Shown: positions 43,677-52,592 of the stretch, piece by piece
How the letters are laid out: every line of letters begins with the position of its first letter
How positions within the stretch are numbered: the first letter of the stretch is position 1
Assembly (NCBI RefSeq): GCF_025751435.1
Contig: NZ_JAOWKY010000003.1
Span: forward strand, 248,001 to 312,000
DNA length: 64,000 nucleotides
Source of the DNA: Albidovulum marisflavi
GTDB taxonomy: Bacteria > Pseudomonadota > Alphaproteobacteria > Rhodobacterales > Rhodobacteraceae
Direction of reading: 5' to 3'
Made by a program: the position numbers and the translations under genes
Notes under the pieces: model-generated
Databases searched by the model: none
The model's input: only the letters and a program-made list of their open reading frames with translations
What the model was told of the DNA's origin: nothing

Positions 43677-44387
43677 TCAACGTTGGGGAAAGTTCGGCCG
43701 GTCGGTGTTGTAGTGCTGCGCAAGGTAATCGAGGATGGCATCGCGCTCGTCCGGCGGAAGTTCGGCCATCCCCTGCTCCTCGATCATCCAGTCCAGGAGC
43801 TTGTCCCATCCATCGCGTGTCTTGCCCTGCTGAACCACAATCATTTCCGAGTGGCAGGCGGTGCAGGCGTCGTAGGTTTCCTCGGCGCCGGCCCCGTCGA
43901 CAAGCAGGCCGAAATCCTCGGCGCCATCTTCCCCGGAACTGCCGTCGGAGGGCCGCAAGTCAGCGGCGTTCTCATCTGCCGGCGTGTCCGACATCGTACG
44001 CAGATACGCGATGACATCGGCACGGTCCTCGGGATCGCGCAGGCCGGGGAACGCCATGCGCGTTCCGGGGATCGCCCGGCGCGGGTTTTCCAGATAGGCG
44101 TCGAGTTCCTGCGGCGACCACGCTCCGCCCGCAGTCGCGATGGCGGGCGAATAGCGAAACCCCTCCGCCGCGCCTTTTTCTTGGCCCACAATCCCATACA
44201 GGTTGGGTCCGACGCGGTTGGGGGCGTCCTTTTCGGCCGTGTGGCAGGCCTTGCATTTCCGGAAGACCCCTTCGCCAGCTTCGATGCTGGCGGTTGTCAG
44301 GCGTTCGTCGATGGTCTGCGCACTGGCCTGCGAGACAGTGGAAAGTAGCGCCGCGATTGTCGCGGCAGCAGTCCTGAAAAGGGTCAT
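43677..44387 (-). CDS. Diheme cytochrome c, sulfite dehydrogenase electron acceptor
   Basis: A 236-residue periplasmic protein with a signal peptide (about 1-23) and two c-type heme sites: CKACH at 45-49 with axial Met111, and CTACH at 175-179. The first half resembles a c550-type domain; the second half, with EEQGMAELPPDERDAILDYL, resembles the SorB cytochrome of SorAB. It is therefore a two-domain acceptor for the preceding SorA-like enzyme, where SorB is a monoheme protein. AGGAG lies before the ATG at 44387. Gap to sorA is 56 bases with a hairpin. Confidence 0.88.
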   Translation of the reverse strand: MTLFRTAAATIAALLSTVSQASAQTIDERLTTASIEAGEGVFRKCKACHTAEKDAPNRVGPNLYGIVGQEKGAAEGFRYSPAIATAGGAWSPQELDAYLENPRRAIPGTRMAFPGLRDPEDRADVIAYLRTMSDTPADENAADLRPSDGSSGEDGAEDFGLLVDGAGAEETYDACTACHSEMIVVQQGKTRDGWDKLLDWMIEEQGMAELPPDERDAILDYLAQHYNTDRPNFPQR

Positions 44388-44415
44388 TAGCGGCTCCTGG
44401 CTCGGGCGGGCCGCC

Positions 44416-44433
44416 GGCGGCCGCTCGGCCGCC
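44416..44433 (-). terminator. Intercistronic hairpin between sulfite dehydrogenase and cytochrome genes
   Basis: GGCGGCC (44416-44422) pairs with GGCCGCC (44427-44433) with a GCTC loop; the stem can extend by one pair with a two-base loop. No T run. It may adjust expression of the downstream cytochrome gene. Confidence 0.6.
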
Positions 44434-44443
44434 AGCCTTTCGG

Positions 44444-45739
44444 TCAGGCCACTTTCAGGCCCACGCGGTGCATCGTGTTGTTGAGATATCCCTTCGGGTT
44501 CCAGTCGATCGCGAATGGCTGCATCTCGCCTTCGCTGTCCGTCGCCCTTGCCCAGATCTCGTAGTAGCCGGGTTGCGGGAATTCCACGTTCGCGCGCCAG
44601 TTCTGCCAAGCGCCGTCGCTGGCGGGCGCGTCCAGTTCCGCGCTTTGCCACGTCGCGCCGAAGTCGATCGATATGTCCAGCCTGTCGATGCTGCGGTCGC
44701 CCGACCATGCGTGCCCGCGCACCTCGGTCGAGGTGCCGGTTTCCGCGCCGTTGGCCGGGAAGGTGATCAAGGATTTGACGGGCATACGCTCGATGATCAC
44801 GAAGTCCTCTTCCGGGACGTCCGTGCCCGGTGCGACAGGATAGGCCGGCACCCTGTAGGACGTTCCGGTCATCTTAGGCCCGTCGTGCACGACTTCGCGC
44901 AGCTGGATCCGTTTCAGCCATTTCTGCGAGCAGGATCCAGGCCAGCCCGGCACGACCAGCCGCAAGGGCGCGCCGTTCATCGGATGAAGGTCTTCGCCGT
45001 TCATCTGGAACGCGATCAGAACGTTGTCGGTCATCGCCTTTGCAATCGGGACGCCGCGGGAGATCGGCAGCTTGGACGGATCGCCCGAAAGGTGGGCGTC
45101 CGCGCCGTAGTGCGCCGTGTAGACGACGTTGTCCTGCACGCCAGCGGTTTCAAGAACATCCTTGAGCCGGACGCCCGTCCAGTTGGCGCAAGCCACGGCG
45201 CCGTATGTCCACTGGTTTCCGCTTGCCGGCGGATCGAAGAACGCCCGGCCATTGCCGCCGCATTCGAGGGTCAAGGCCATCGTCACGACCTCGAACTGGT
45301 TCTGCAGGTCTGCGATCGACATCTCCATCGGATTGTCGACCAGGCCATCGATGGTCAGCGTCCAGCCATCCGTCGCCATGTCCTCTGGCACGATGCCGTT
45401 ATTGCGGATGAAGTGACGGTTTGTGGGCGTGATCGGATCGTCAAGCAGTTCCGGTGGCGTCTCGGCATTGACCGGACGGTCGTTCAGCAGGCTCAGGCCG
45501 TCCTTCCCGGAAAGAGCGTCGCCCTGCGCGAAGGCGGCGGGCACGAAGCCCGGGGGAATGTTGCGGTGGAAGGGGATGGTCATTCCGACTGCGGCCCCCA
45601 CCGTCATCAATCCGGCGTTTCTGAGAAAGCTGCGCCGGTTCGGGGCGGGCGCCCGTACGAGGACATCGACCCCAGCGGTTGCGGGGCTATCTGCGAAGTG
45701 CTTGCCCGGCTCCTGTCCGTTCTTGTCGTCGTAGCCCAT
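44444..45739 (-). CDS. sorA: Sulfite dehydrogenase molybdenum subunit (SorA/SorT-like)
   Basis: A 431-residue sulfite oxidase-family enzyme exported by Tat: RRSFLR (35-40) precedes a hydrophobic stretch ending near AFAQ (72). The molybdenum-binding Cys160 lies in LTLECGGNGR; GNQWTYGAVAC, HLSGDP, PLRLVVPGWPGSCS and GHAWSGD are further family blocks, and the C-terminal Ig-like dimer domain ends with PKGYLNN. It oxidises sulfite to sulfate. The match is closer to SorA/SorT than to SoxC of the Sox complex, and no soxXYZAB genes are near. Followed by its cytochrome. Confidence 0.9.
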   Translation of the reverse strand: MGYDDKNGQEPGKHFADSPATAGVDVLVRAPAPNRRSFLRNAGLMTVGAAVGMTIPFHRNIPPGFVPAAFAQGDALSGKDGLSLLNDRPVNAETPPELLDDPITPTNRHFIRNNGIVPEDMATDGWTLTIDGLVDNPMEMSIADLQNQFEVVTMALTLECGGNGRAFFDPPASGNQWTYGAVACANWTGVRLKDVLETAGVQDNVVYTAHYGADAHLSGDPSKLPISRGVPIAKAMTDNVLIAFQMNGEDLHPMNGAPLRLVVPGWPGSCSQKWLKRIQLREVVHDGPKMTGTSYRVPAYPVAPGTDVPEEDFVIIERMPVKSLITFPANGAETGTSTEVRGHAWSGDRSIDRLDISIDFGATWQSAELDAPASDGAWQNWRANVEFPQPGYYEIWARATDSEGEMQPFAIDWNPKGYLNNTMHRVGLKVA

Positions 45740-45926
45740 TGTCTTCCTCCCGAATACTGTTCACGCGGCGCACATGACATGCGCTGAACAACAAACGTTC
45801 GGGGCAGGCATTCTGTTCCGCCGTCTCCGGCTCCAGGCTTGGCGGGGCCGGTTCGCGCTCATGGCGCCAGGCCCGCGCGGTTGCGGTGCGTCAGGGAGTG
45901 CGCCTGCGACGGCCGCGAAAGGCAGG

Positions 45927-46919
45927 CTATTCGACGATCTCCGCGATCTGTATCAGGTTCACCGGCGGATAGAGGCCGATCTGCTTGGCCATCGACAGGT
46001 TGATGGTCACTGCAAACTCGGACATCCGCGCGACAGGCAGGTCGCCCGCTCGTGCGCCGTCGAAGAGGATCGCCGCGGCCTGCCGTCCGGCGAGGCGCCC
46101 GACCTCGTAATAGCTTGCCGCTACGGACAGGAGGGCGTTCCCCTCGCGCGCGGCTTCTTCATAGGGGCTGATCAGGGGAAGCTTCGCATCGCGAACCGCC
46201 GCGCCAAGAATTGCGCTGTTCGCCTGCAGGAAGGAAGAGCTTCCCACATACAGGAAGTCGGCCCCCGCCTGCGCGACCTCGCGCACCTTGGGAGAGATAT
46301 CCTCCACCGAAGGTTGCCCTGCCTGGGTCAGCGGAAGGGCCAAGGCCACAAGTTCGAACCCCTCGGTCTTGGAAAGTTCCTGCAGTTCCTGATACTTGAG
46401 AACCGAGTTCGGCTCATTTTCGTTGTAGATCAGTCCCAGTGTGCCAAAGCCCGGAAGGTAGCTGCGGATGGTCTGGATCGTGACGGTCTCGGGCATGCGG
46501 TTGTAGGTCCCGGTCAGGTTCGGCCGGCCCGTGTCGTCGAGCGATTCCACAAGTCCGGATCCGACCGGGTCCGCGACGATCATGAACACCTGCGGGATGT
46601 CGTGATTGAACGCCGGATCTTCCAGTTGCGTGAGGTCGCCGGCAATTGCCTTGGTCACGCTCGTCCCCCAGCTGACGATCAGATCTGCCTCGCTGGCGCG
46701 CGCCTCGCCCAGCAGTCGCGGCAGCACGGCCTTGTCCTGCCCGGCGTCGCGGACGGTCAGCCGCACGTCCTGCCCAAGGCTGGCCATGTGGTCCTTGAAG
46801 CCCTGGCAGGCATCCTCGCAACCGCGCCAGGTGGCGATCATGACGTCCAGGCCCTGGGCCCGGGCGACCGTTGACCCGCTGGCCACAACGGCCAGCGTGC
46901 ACAGCAGGTACTTCAGCAT
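45927..46919 (-). CDS. ABC-type substrate-binding protein (PF04392 type), solo
   Basis: A 330-residue periplasmic protein with signal peptide (cleaved near ARAQ, about 22). It has the two-lobed peptide-/amino-acid-like binding protein layout of PF04392: CEDACQGFKDHM, LIVSWGTSVTKAI, VFMIVADPVGSGLVES, LGLIYNENEPNSV and the hinge FLYVGSSSF. There are no ABC permease or ATPase genes nearby. It overlaps the MFS/sensor gene upstream by seven bases, which suggests the ligand is passed to or sensed by that protein. Confidence 0.85.
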   Translation of the reverse strand: MLKYLLCTLAVVASGSTVARAQGLDVMIATWRGCEDACQGFKDHMASLGQDVRLTVRDAGQDKAVLPRLLGEARASEADLIVSWGTSVTKAIAGDLTQLEDPAFNHDIPQVFMIVADPVGSGLVESLDDTGRPNLTGTYNRMPETVTIQTIRSYLPGFGTLGLIYNENEPNSVLKYQELQELSKTEGFELVALALPLTQAGQPSVEDISPKVREVAQAGADFLYVGSSSFLQANSAILGAAVRDAKLPLISPYEEAAREGNALLSVAASYYEVGRLAGRQAAAILFDGARAGDLPVARMSEFAVTINLSMAKQIGLYPPVNLIQIAEIVE

Positions 46920-49672
46920 GGATGCCCTCTCCGCGCTCTCGAAGCCACTGACGCTTCGGATATCACGAACAGCACGGCGCCCGCCATAGCGGCCAACCCT
47001 AGCGCGGTCGAAATCGTCGAATGATAGCCCAGTTGGCCAAGAGCGGCGGCGATCGACAGGCCCAAGATCGCGCCCAGACGTTCAAAGAGGCGAAGCAAGG
47101 CAATCGGGCGTGACGACGCGCCGCTCAGTCCGAGGGTGAGCGCGTAGATGGGCGAGCGCAGGAGCGTGTGACCGATACCGACCAGCAGCACCGCGCACGC
47201 CGCGATCCAGACACCGCCAAGAAAGGGCAGGGCCACCAGCGTCAGCCCCGAAAGCACGGCGCCGACCACGGCCGAGACGCCGCTGCCGTGTCCGCCTCGG
47301 TCTCCGGTTCCCATCATCGGGCCCAGAATGATCGCGGCAAGATAGTAGAGCATGACCACGCGCGCGACATCCGCCGACCTGAGCCCCTGCGCGTCAAGCG
47401 CCAGCGGCATGTAATACCAGATGAAGGCCGCCGTCACCGCGCTGAGCGGCATGGCAAGGCCGACAACCAGCGCGGCGAACCGGCGCATGTCCACGGGCGT
47501 GGCCTCTTCGACGCGCTCGGCGGCGACGGTGTCGCTGGGGGCGCCCGCCGGCCCAATCATCCACAGACGACAGGCCAGGCCGGAAGCAAGGATGAAGACC
47601 GCGCCCAACATGATCGCAGAGGGAAATCCCAGCCGGCTTGCCAATACACCCCCGATGACCGATCCGCAGAAGGTGCCGCCGATGATAACGCCGATGAAGC
47701 CGCTCATCGTCCTGGCGCGAGGCGCCGCAGGGTCGACCCGAAGCCCGTATTCCTGGCAGGCCACGGTCACGAGCGCGTAGCACGCCGCGACCAGGCCGCG
47801 CGCAAGGGCGATCTGCGTGACGCTTCCGGCCATGGCCATCCAGACCAGTGCGGCCATGGCCACGGGAACCGAGGCAAGGAAAAGCCGCGCTGCGCCGTAT
47901 CGCCTGCTGATCGCTCCGGCAAAGGGTGACAGGGCTGCGACGGCCAGAAGGTAGATGACCATGGGCGCCGCTGCGGCGACCTCTGCCGTCAGCCAAACCG
48001 GGCGCGTCGCGGCCGAGGCGTAGACCGGCAGAAATGATGCCGTGATCTCGGACCCGAGTGCGAACAGGAAGAGTGGTAGCCGTATGTCGGCCCTGTCAGA
48101 CATCTCGACAAGCTTCGGCGAAGCCGGGGGCTGATCATTGCCAAGCGCTCGCCGCCGCTTGGCGATGTCGAGCGCGTAGGAGTTGAACCGGGCCGCCAGC
48201 CTGCGGAAGGCGACCGGCCCCTGTTCGCGCATGACGTGGTTGAATTGCCCTTTGCGCTGCTCTGCGAGCATCTGTATCAGCTGCGCATGCGGTTTCCATA
48301 CGGTCGCGCTCGCGATGGCGATGGCGAGTTCGACACCGATCAGCAACATCGCGATCGCCAGGATCGACACGTCCAGGACGACGTCGCGCAGCCGGGTCTG
48401 AACGAAGCGCTGGCTGCCCTCGATCCGGATCGTGCCGACGACCTGGCTCCCGGCAAGCACGGGCATTTCGACGGTCGATGCGCGAACGCCAACGGCGTGC
48501 CCGAACGAAGATGGGATGACCTCATCCCCAGTGTCCTCCCTCCTGGCCTCCGCGACCCGCTCGCCGCCGCCCGATATGAGGGATATCGCGGACACTTCGT
48601 CAAAGTTTTCGAGAATGCCTTCGAAGTGGGGCGACAGCCCACCAAGCGCGGACATCGGGATGCCAAGCTCCAGCGTGCGCTGCATCTCGGCTCGGACAAG
48701 GCTGCCGATCAGCGTTGCGCGGCTTTCCAGTTCTGGCTCGATGGCACGGTCGAATGCCAGAACGACGAGGGTGGAAAACACCAGAAGCGAGCTTGAGACG
48801 ACCGCAAGCATCGCAAGCACGATGCGTCGGCGCAGCGCCTGGATTTGCGCCGGCGGCGCCATCGGTTGGTCGTCGGGTGTCGGTGTTTGCGTCCGTGCCG
48901 GCGTACCTGCGCTGCCCTCGATCTCTAAAGCGTATCGCCGTTCAACTTCGCCTATCAGCGCGGAAAGAGGGCGGGCCGAAGCCGAAGGCCTTGACGCTTC
49001 GCCGGTGCTGGCCGAGATCCGCGACAGCCAGCTTTCACGCTCGAACCGCTGGATCTGCTCTTCCACTTCGTCATAGGCGGTGGTTGCCCGCGCAAGGGCG
49101 CGGCGCAGCACGATCCATATCGCTGGCGCGAGCACCATGGTGAAGGCCAGACCGGCCAGCAGAAGTTGGCCGACCATCGCCCAGGATTGCGCCTGGCTTT
49201 GCCGACCGGAATAGGTGATCGCCACCCCGCCGGCCACGCGCCCCGAGGCGTCAAAGAGTCGGACGCCAGAATAGAAACCGTCGGTGGTGTCTCCGGACCA
49301 GGTCGCGCTTGCGTCGTCGCCCAACCCGAAAGGGCCACCCAGAAGCGCAGGCTCCCGGTCGGTCGACGTCGTGGAGGCGACGAGCGAGCCATCTGCCGCG
49401 AACAGATAGGCGCCTTCGATGGCGGGATCGAACTGGCGCGCAAGTTCAAGCAATGCCGCCGTGTTGCGAACGGAGGATACGGGAAGTCCGATCTGGGTGG
49501 CAGCCTTGAACGGGTCCGCAGTCCGGTTCGCCAGCACCGCAATTCTTTCGCGCTCCAGCTCGAATCGGACCTGATTGAATTGCAGCACCGCCAAGGCGAT
49601 GAAGGCGAAAAGCGAGGACGCCGCGACGATGAAGATCGTCGGAAAGATCCGTCGGAACATCAGCAAGGGCAC
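46913..49672 (-). CDS. MFS transporter fused to two periplasmic sensor modules
   Basis: A 919-residue inner-membrane fusion. A first helix (about 10-32), a periplasmic domain (about 33-165; GAYLFAADGSLVAS) and a second helix (168-190) are followed by a cytoplasmic linker, a second helix-periplasm-helix unit (283-309, about 310-430 with EVSAISLISGGGERV, 433-458) and a HAMP-like/linker stretch, then a 12-helix MFS domain (about 530-905; PFAGAISRRYGAARLF, GFIGVIIGGTFCGSVIGG). The Cache-like repeats resemble sensor kinases but no kinase is present. The GTG start follows GGGAGGACA. Overlaps the binding-protein gene. Confidence 0.85.
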   Translation of the reverse strand: MPLLMFRRIFPTIFIVAASSLFAFIALAVLQFNQVRFELERERIAVLANRTADPFKAATQIGLPVSSVRNTAALLELARQFDPAIEGAYLFAADGSLVASTTSTDREPALLGGPFGLGDDASATWSGDTTDGFYSGVRLFDASGRVAGGVAITYSGRQSQAQSWAMVGQLLLAGLAFTMVLAPAIWIVLRRALARATTAYDEVEEQIQRFERESWLSRISASTGEASRPSASARPLSALIGEVERRYALEIEGSAGTPARTQTPTPDDQPMAPPAQIQALRRRIVLAMLAVVSSSLLVFSTLVVLAFDRAIEPELESRATLIGSLVRAEMQRTLELGIPMSALGGLSPHFEGILENFDEVSAISLISGGGERVAEARREDTGDEVIPSSFGHAVGVRASTVEMPVLAGSQVVGTIRIEGSQRFVQTRLRDVVLDVSILAIAMLLIGVELAIAIASATVWKPHAQLIQMLAEQRKGQFNHVMREQGPVAFRRLAARFNSYALDIAKRRRALGNDQPPASPKLVEMSDRADIRLPLFLFALGSEITASFLPVYASAATRPVWLTAEVAAAAPMVIYLLAVAALSPFAGAISRRYGAARLFLASVPVAMAALVWMAMAGSVTQIALARGLVAACYALVTVACQEYGLRVDPAAPRARTMSGFIGVIIGGTFCGSVIGGVLASRLGFPSAIMLGAVFILASGLACRLWMIGPAGAPSDTVAAERVEEATPVDMRRFAALVVGLAMPLSAVTAAFIWYYMPLALDAQGLRSADVARVVMLYYLAAIILGPMMGTGDRGGHGSGVSAVVGAVLSGLTLVALPFLGGVWIAACAVLLVGIGHTLLRSPIYALTLGLSGASSRPIALLRLFERLGAILGLSIAAALGQLGYHSTISTALGLAAMAGAVLFVISEASVASRARRGHPC

Positions 49673-49806
49673 TGTCCTCCCGCGCCGAACCTAGCCGCCA
49701 ATTCGCTGATCCTACAATAGGCCAAAGATGTGCGGGGACCGTCGGGCTGGCGTCTGTCAAGAAGCTCTGTTCCGAGCTGGCATGGTCGCGCGGCAAGGCA
49801 CCCTGG

Positions 49807-50322
49807 CTAGCCGCGGACCCGGCGGACTTCCTGGCCGAAGCGATGCAGGAAGTCTTCCTGTTCCGGGCTTTCGACCCAGCGGGAGTTGCGCCGTCGCGCC
49901 TTGGTCAAGGCCTCCGTCGGGTCAAAGCCGCGCCAGATCAGCTGCGCGACCAGTGCCGTTCCCGTGCGCCCCTTGCCGGCATGGCAATGGTGTACGACCG
50001 CCTGTCCCGCTTCGATCCGCCTGTCCACCTCGCGGCAAATCAACGCTGCCTGCGCCATGTCCGGGGGCATCCGGTCCGGGATCGGGACATGAAGCGACTC
50101 CATTCCGTGGGCCGAGACGGCGTCGGCGTCGGGTTGCCATTCCTCCGTAAGCGACACCAGAAGGCGCGTTCCTACCCTTGCAAGCGCCGCAAGGTCGCCG
50201 TCCAGCGATGCGGAAAGACCCGGACGCGCCGTGCCGCCAAGCAGGCCCGGCACAAGCCAGACGAATCCCATCGGGCCGAAATAGTCGGACACCACCTGAA
50301 GGGGGCTAATATCCTCAAGCAC
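49807..50322 (-). CDS. Protein tyrosine / dual-specificity phosphatase-like protein
   Basis: A 171-residue cysteine-dependent phosphatase. The active-site P-loop HHCHAGKGRTG has Cys113 and Arg119, and the general acid Asp83 is in PIPDRMPPD. The early PGLLGGTARPG matches the substrate-entry region of DSP-type enzymes. The start is GTG at 50322 with a purine-rich AGGGGG upstream. A related but cysteine-free domain forms the C-terminus of the ABC protein encoded at 53975-55108. Confidence 0.85.
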   Translation of the reverse strand: MLEDISPLQVVSDYFGPMGFVWLVPGLLGGTARPGLSASLDGDLAALARVGTRLLVSLTEEWQPDADAVSAHGMESLHVPIPDRMPPDMAQAALICREVDRRIEAGQAVVHHCHAGKGRTGTALVAQLIWRGFDPTEALTKARRRNSRWVESPEQEDFLHRFGQEVRRVRG

Positions 50323-50388
50323 GGTGATCCGGCCCCCTGCCGCTGTTTCGCATTGGCCGAAGCCGTTCCGTGCCCAATGCCCGTCGCG

Positions 50389-51960
50389 TCATGCGGCCAA
50401 TCCACCCGAGGAATTGGATCGGCAGCGGTCGCAGAAGATTTCCCCCGTCCGCAGGTGATGTCGGACCGTCTCTCCGGCCGCGACCTCGTTCTGGCAGCCG
50501 TCACAGAGCGTGCCGAGTGTCATGACCTCGTCAACGAAGGCCGGCTTCGTCACCTCCTTGCCGTCGATCCACTGACCGCGCATGGATGACTTCACGATCT
50601 CGCGCCGGAACATCTCGTTCAACGCCGCCCAGCGGTTCATCAGGTGCTGCGGCAGGCCGTGCCGCGCGGCCACCGAGAAGAAAAGCCGCTCCCGGTAGTC
50701 GAACAGCTCGTCCGAGATGATCATCCAATGATGAGAGTTGAAGGGCCTTTCCCCGAAGTACCGGCGCTGGCCGGTGAACAGGTCTGCCATGAAGGAATAC
50801 TGCTTTTCCACGAGCCGCGCCTTGGTGACCTTGCGGAAAAACGGCTCCAGCCGCGGGTCGGCGAAGACCAGCGTGTAGAAGTCCTCAAGGATCGCGGTCA
50901 GCTTGCTGCCGCTGTCCAGCGCGGCCCACATTTCGCTGTCCGCTTCAACGCCGCTGATCTTTTCCGAATCGCGCGGCCGATAGGGCGCCGGGCTTTCGAA
51001 CGGGTCGGAGAACAGATCCTCCAACGCCGCGCCATGGCGCAGCGCCGCGATGCGGCCGGTCTCGACCATGTCCGGGGCGCCGCAGAGGTAGACCAGGTGC
51101 CCGCCAAGATCGGCCTCGGGGCCGATCGCGTTCCGTGCGACATCGCTGATCTCGGCGTCTGCCACCATGTAGTCGACGCTGAAGGTGGTGAAACGTGCCG
51201 CCATGTCATCCAGCCTTTCGCGAAGGTAGTGGTCCTCGGGGCGCCGGGCACCGTGAACCAACCGGATGGGTGCGCGGTGTCCGCGGGTCAGCGCGTCCTG
51301 TGCCACGGCTGCCAGAGTTCCCGCGCCGCAACCGCTTGCGATCAGCAAGAGCGGGCTGTCCGGCTGATCCCGGTAGTGGCAATGACCCGCAGGGCCGACA
51401 AAGTCGATCGTCGCGCCGACATCCAGCTGGTTGACCAGCCAGTCGCTGACGGCGCCCCCCTGATAATGGCGAATGTGAAGTTCAAGGTAGTAGTCCTCAG
51501 GGCAGCTCGCGATGGAGTAGCTTCGCATCTGCGTGCCGCTGCGCCGGATCGTTATGAACTGACCCGGACGCCAATCGAGGGCCTGATGCGTCTCAAGAAC
51601 GACCTTGTAGATGTTTGTACCCAGGCGAACTCTTTCCACGATGTCCGCCTGCGAAACCGACCTTGCCGGATCCGGCATGCGGGCCTCAACCGCGTGGGGA
51701 TGGCGCATCGTGCAAGGCAGGAAGAAGTTCTGGTCCCGGAGGTGCTTGGGAAGGGGCGAACGCGCTTCGGGACCCGGATCGCCCGATACTGCCTCCATCA
51801 TGCAGGATCGGCAGGTTCCCTTGCGGCACGAGAAGACGACATTCGCGCCCCCCGCAAGCATCGCCTCAAGCCCCGACTGGCCCGGCGCCACATCGTAGCG
51901 TTTGCCTTCGAAAGCAATCCAGCTATCGCCAACGATCTGTTTAGGGTCTGATCCGTTCAT
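50389..51960 (-). CDS. Ferredoxin-flavin reductase-globin-zinc ribbon fusion
   Basis: A 523-residue multi-domain protein. The N-terminal [2Fe-2S] domain uses Cys45, Cys50, Cys53 and Cys83 (SCRKGTCRSC). A ferredoxin-NAD(P)H reductase module follows: FAD motif RSYS (146-149), GCGAGTLAAV (210-219) and YLCGAPDMVE (291-300). Residues about 345-458 are globin-like (KLTAILEDFYTLVFADPRLE, SHHWMIISDELFDYRERLF), with candidate proximal His410 or His411. The C-terminus has paired cysteines Cys486, 489, 510 and 513 (CDGCQ, CDRC), a zinc-ribbon shape. GGAGGATGCA precedes the ATG. Order is the reverse of Hmp flavohemoglobin. An NO- or oxygen-related reductase is likely; not proven. Confidence 0.82.
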   Translation of the reverse strand: MNGSDPKQIVGDSWIAFEGKRYDVAPGQSGLEAMLAGGANVVFSCRKGTCRSCMMEAVSGDPGPEARSPLPKHLRDQNFFLPCTMRHPHAVEARMPDPARSVSQADIVERVRLGTNIYKVVLETHQALDWRPGQFITIRRSGTQMRSYSIASCPEDYYLELHIRHYQGGAVSDWLVNQLDVGATIDFVGPAGHCHYRDQPDSPLLLIASGCGAGTLAAVAQDALTRGHRAPIRLVHGARRPEDHYLRERLDDMAARFTTFSVDYMVADAEISDVARNAIGPEADLGGHLVYLCGAPDMVETGRIAALRHGAALEDLFSDPFESPAPYRPRDSEKISGVEADSEMWAALDSGSKLTAILEDFYTLVFADPRLEPFFRKVTKARLVEKQYSFMADLFTGQRRYFGERPFNSHHWMIISDELFDYRERLFFSVAARHGLPQHLMNRWAALNEMFRREIVKSSMRGQWIDGKEVTKPAFVDEVMTLGTLCDGCQNEVAAGETVRHHLRTGEIFCDRCRSNSSGGLAA

Positions 51961-52592
51961 TGCATCCTCCGGGGGCGGGCGAAATGCCCGGCTGACGGTC
52001 GAGACCGTCCTTCTCGCACAATCGAGTCGTCCGATGTTCACGGCCGACTTCGCGGCAGGCCAACGCGCGCAAGCAATGAGCGCATTGCGGCGATCCGGAG
52101 GCGTCGGGGCGTCGAAATCATGGCGACCCGGTGATTTCTGGGGCGGAACCCGCAAAGTGCGATCTTGTCGCACCCAGCGAGAATGTTGCGACAGCATTTG
52201 GCCTCAATCCTGCCGCATTGGATGGTCAGTTATCCGGCCCAAGGAACGGGCGAGTCGAAACCCGCAGTCCTTGGGCAGCACGGAAAGGTTATATCGAGCG
52301 TTTCATGGATTGTTGAATTTAAGATCAATCCAGATGCGCGTTTCCATTGACCCAATCGTCGCCGCCAAGATTTTAACTGTGCTTACCGAGTGAATGTCTA
52401 CGAATGAAAGGTTCGGACAGATAATTAGCGCGAAGTATCATCTTGTGGGTTTCCCCATGAGAAAAACAAGAAAGCTAATATCTAGGAAACGCTGAACGTC
52501 GGTGCGCCGGATGATTTTTTTTATACGAGTTTCCGGTGCAATCAAACACCAGCACCGTCAGTATATCTGACCAACCAGTATTAGGATTCCCA
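51961..52592. promoter_or_regulatory. Divergent intergenic region with inverted repeats
   Basis: No convincing gene lies here. GTGCGA-TCTTG-TCGCAC is a perfect inverted repeat at 52157-52173, and TGCGACA recurs at 52187-52193, so three related half-sites are present. The last 200 bases before the Roadblock gene are unusually A/T-rich and should hold its promoter. The region separates the reductase-globin gene from the Roadblock gene and is a natural place for a shared regulator. Confidence 0.45.

Noticed and set aside
44444-45739. SoxC of a Sox complex
   Set aside because: The N-terminal region and overall motif pattern fit SorA/SorT better and no soxXYZAB genes are nearby.
52131-52393. Short frames between the reductase-globin gene and the Roadblock gene
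   Set aside because: No ribosome sites or homologous motifs, and they overlap the inverted repeats that look regulatory.
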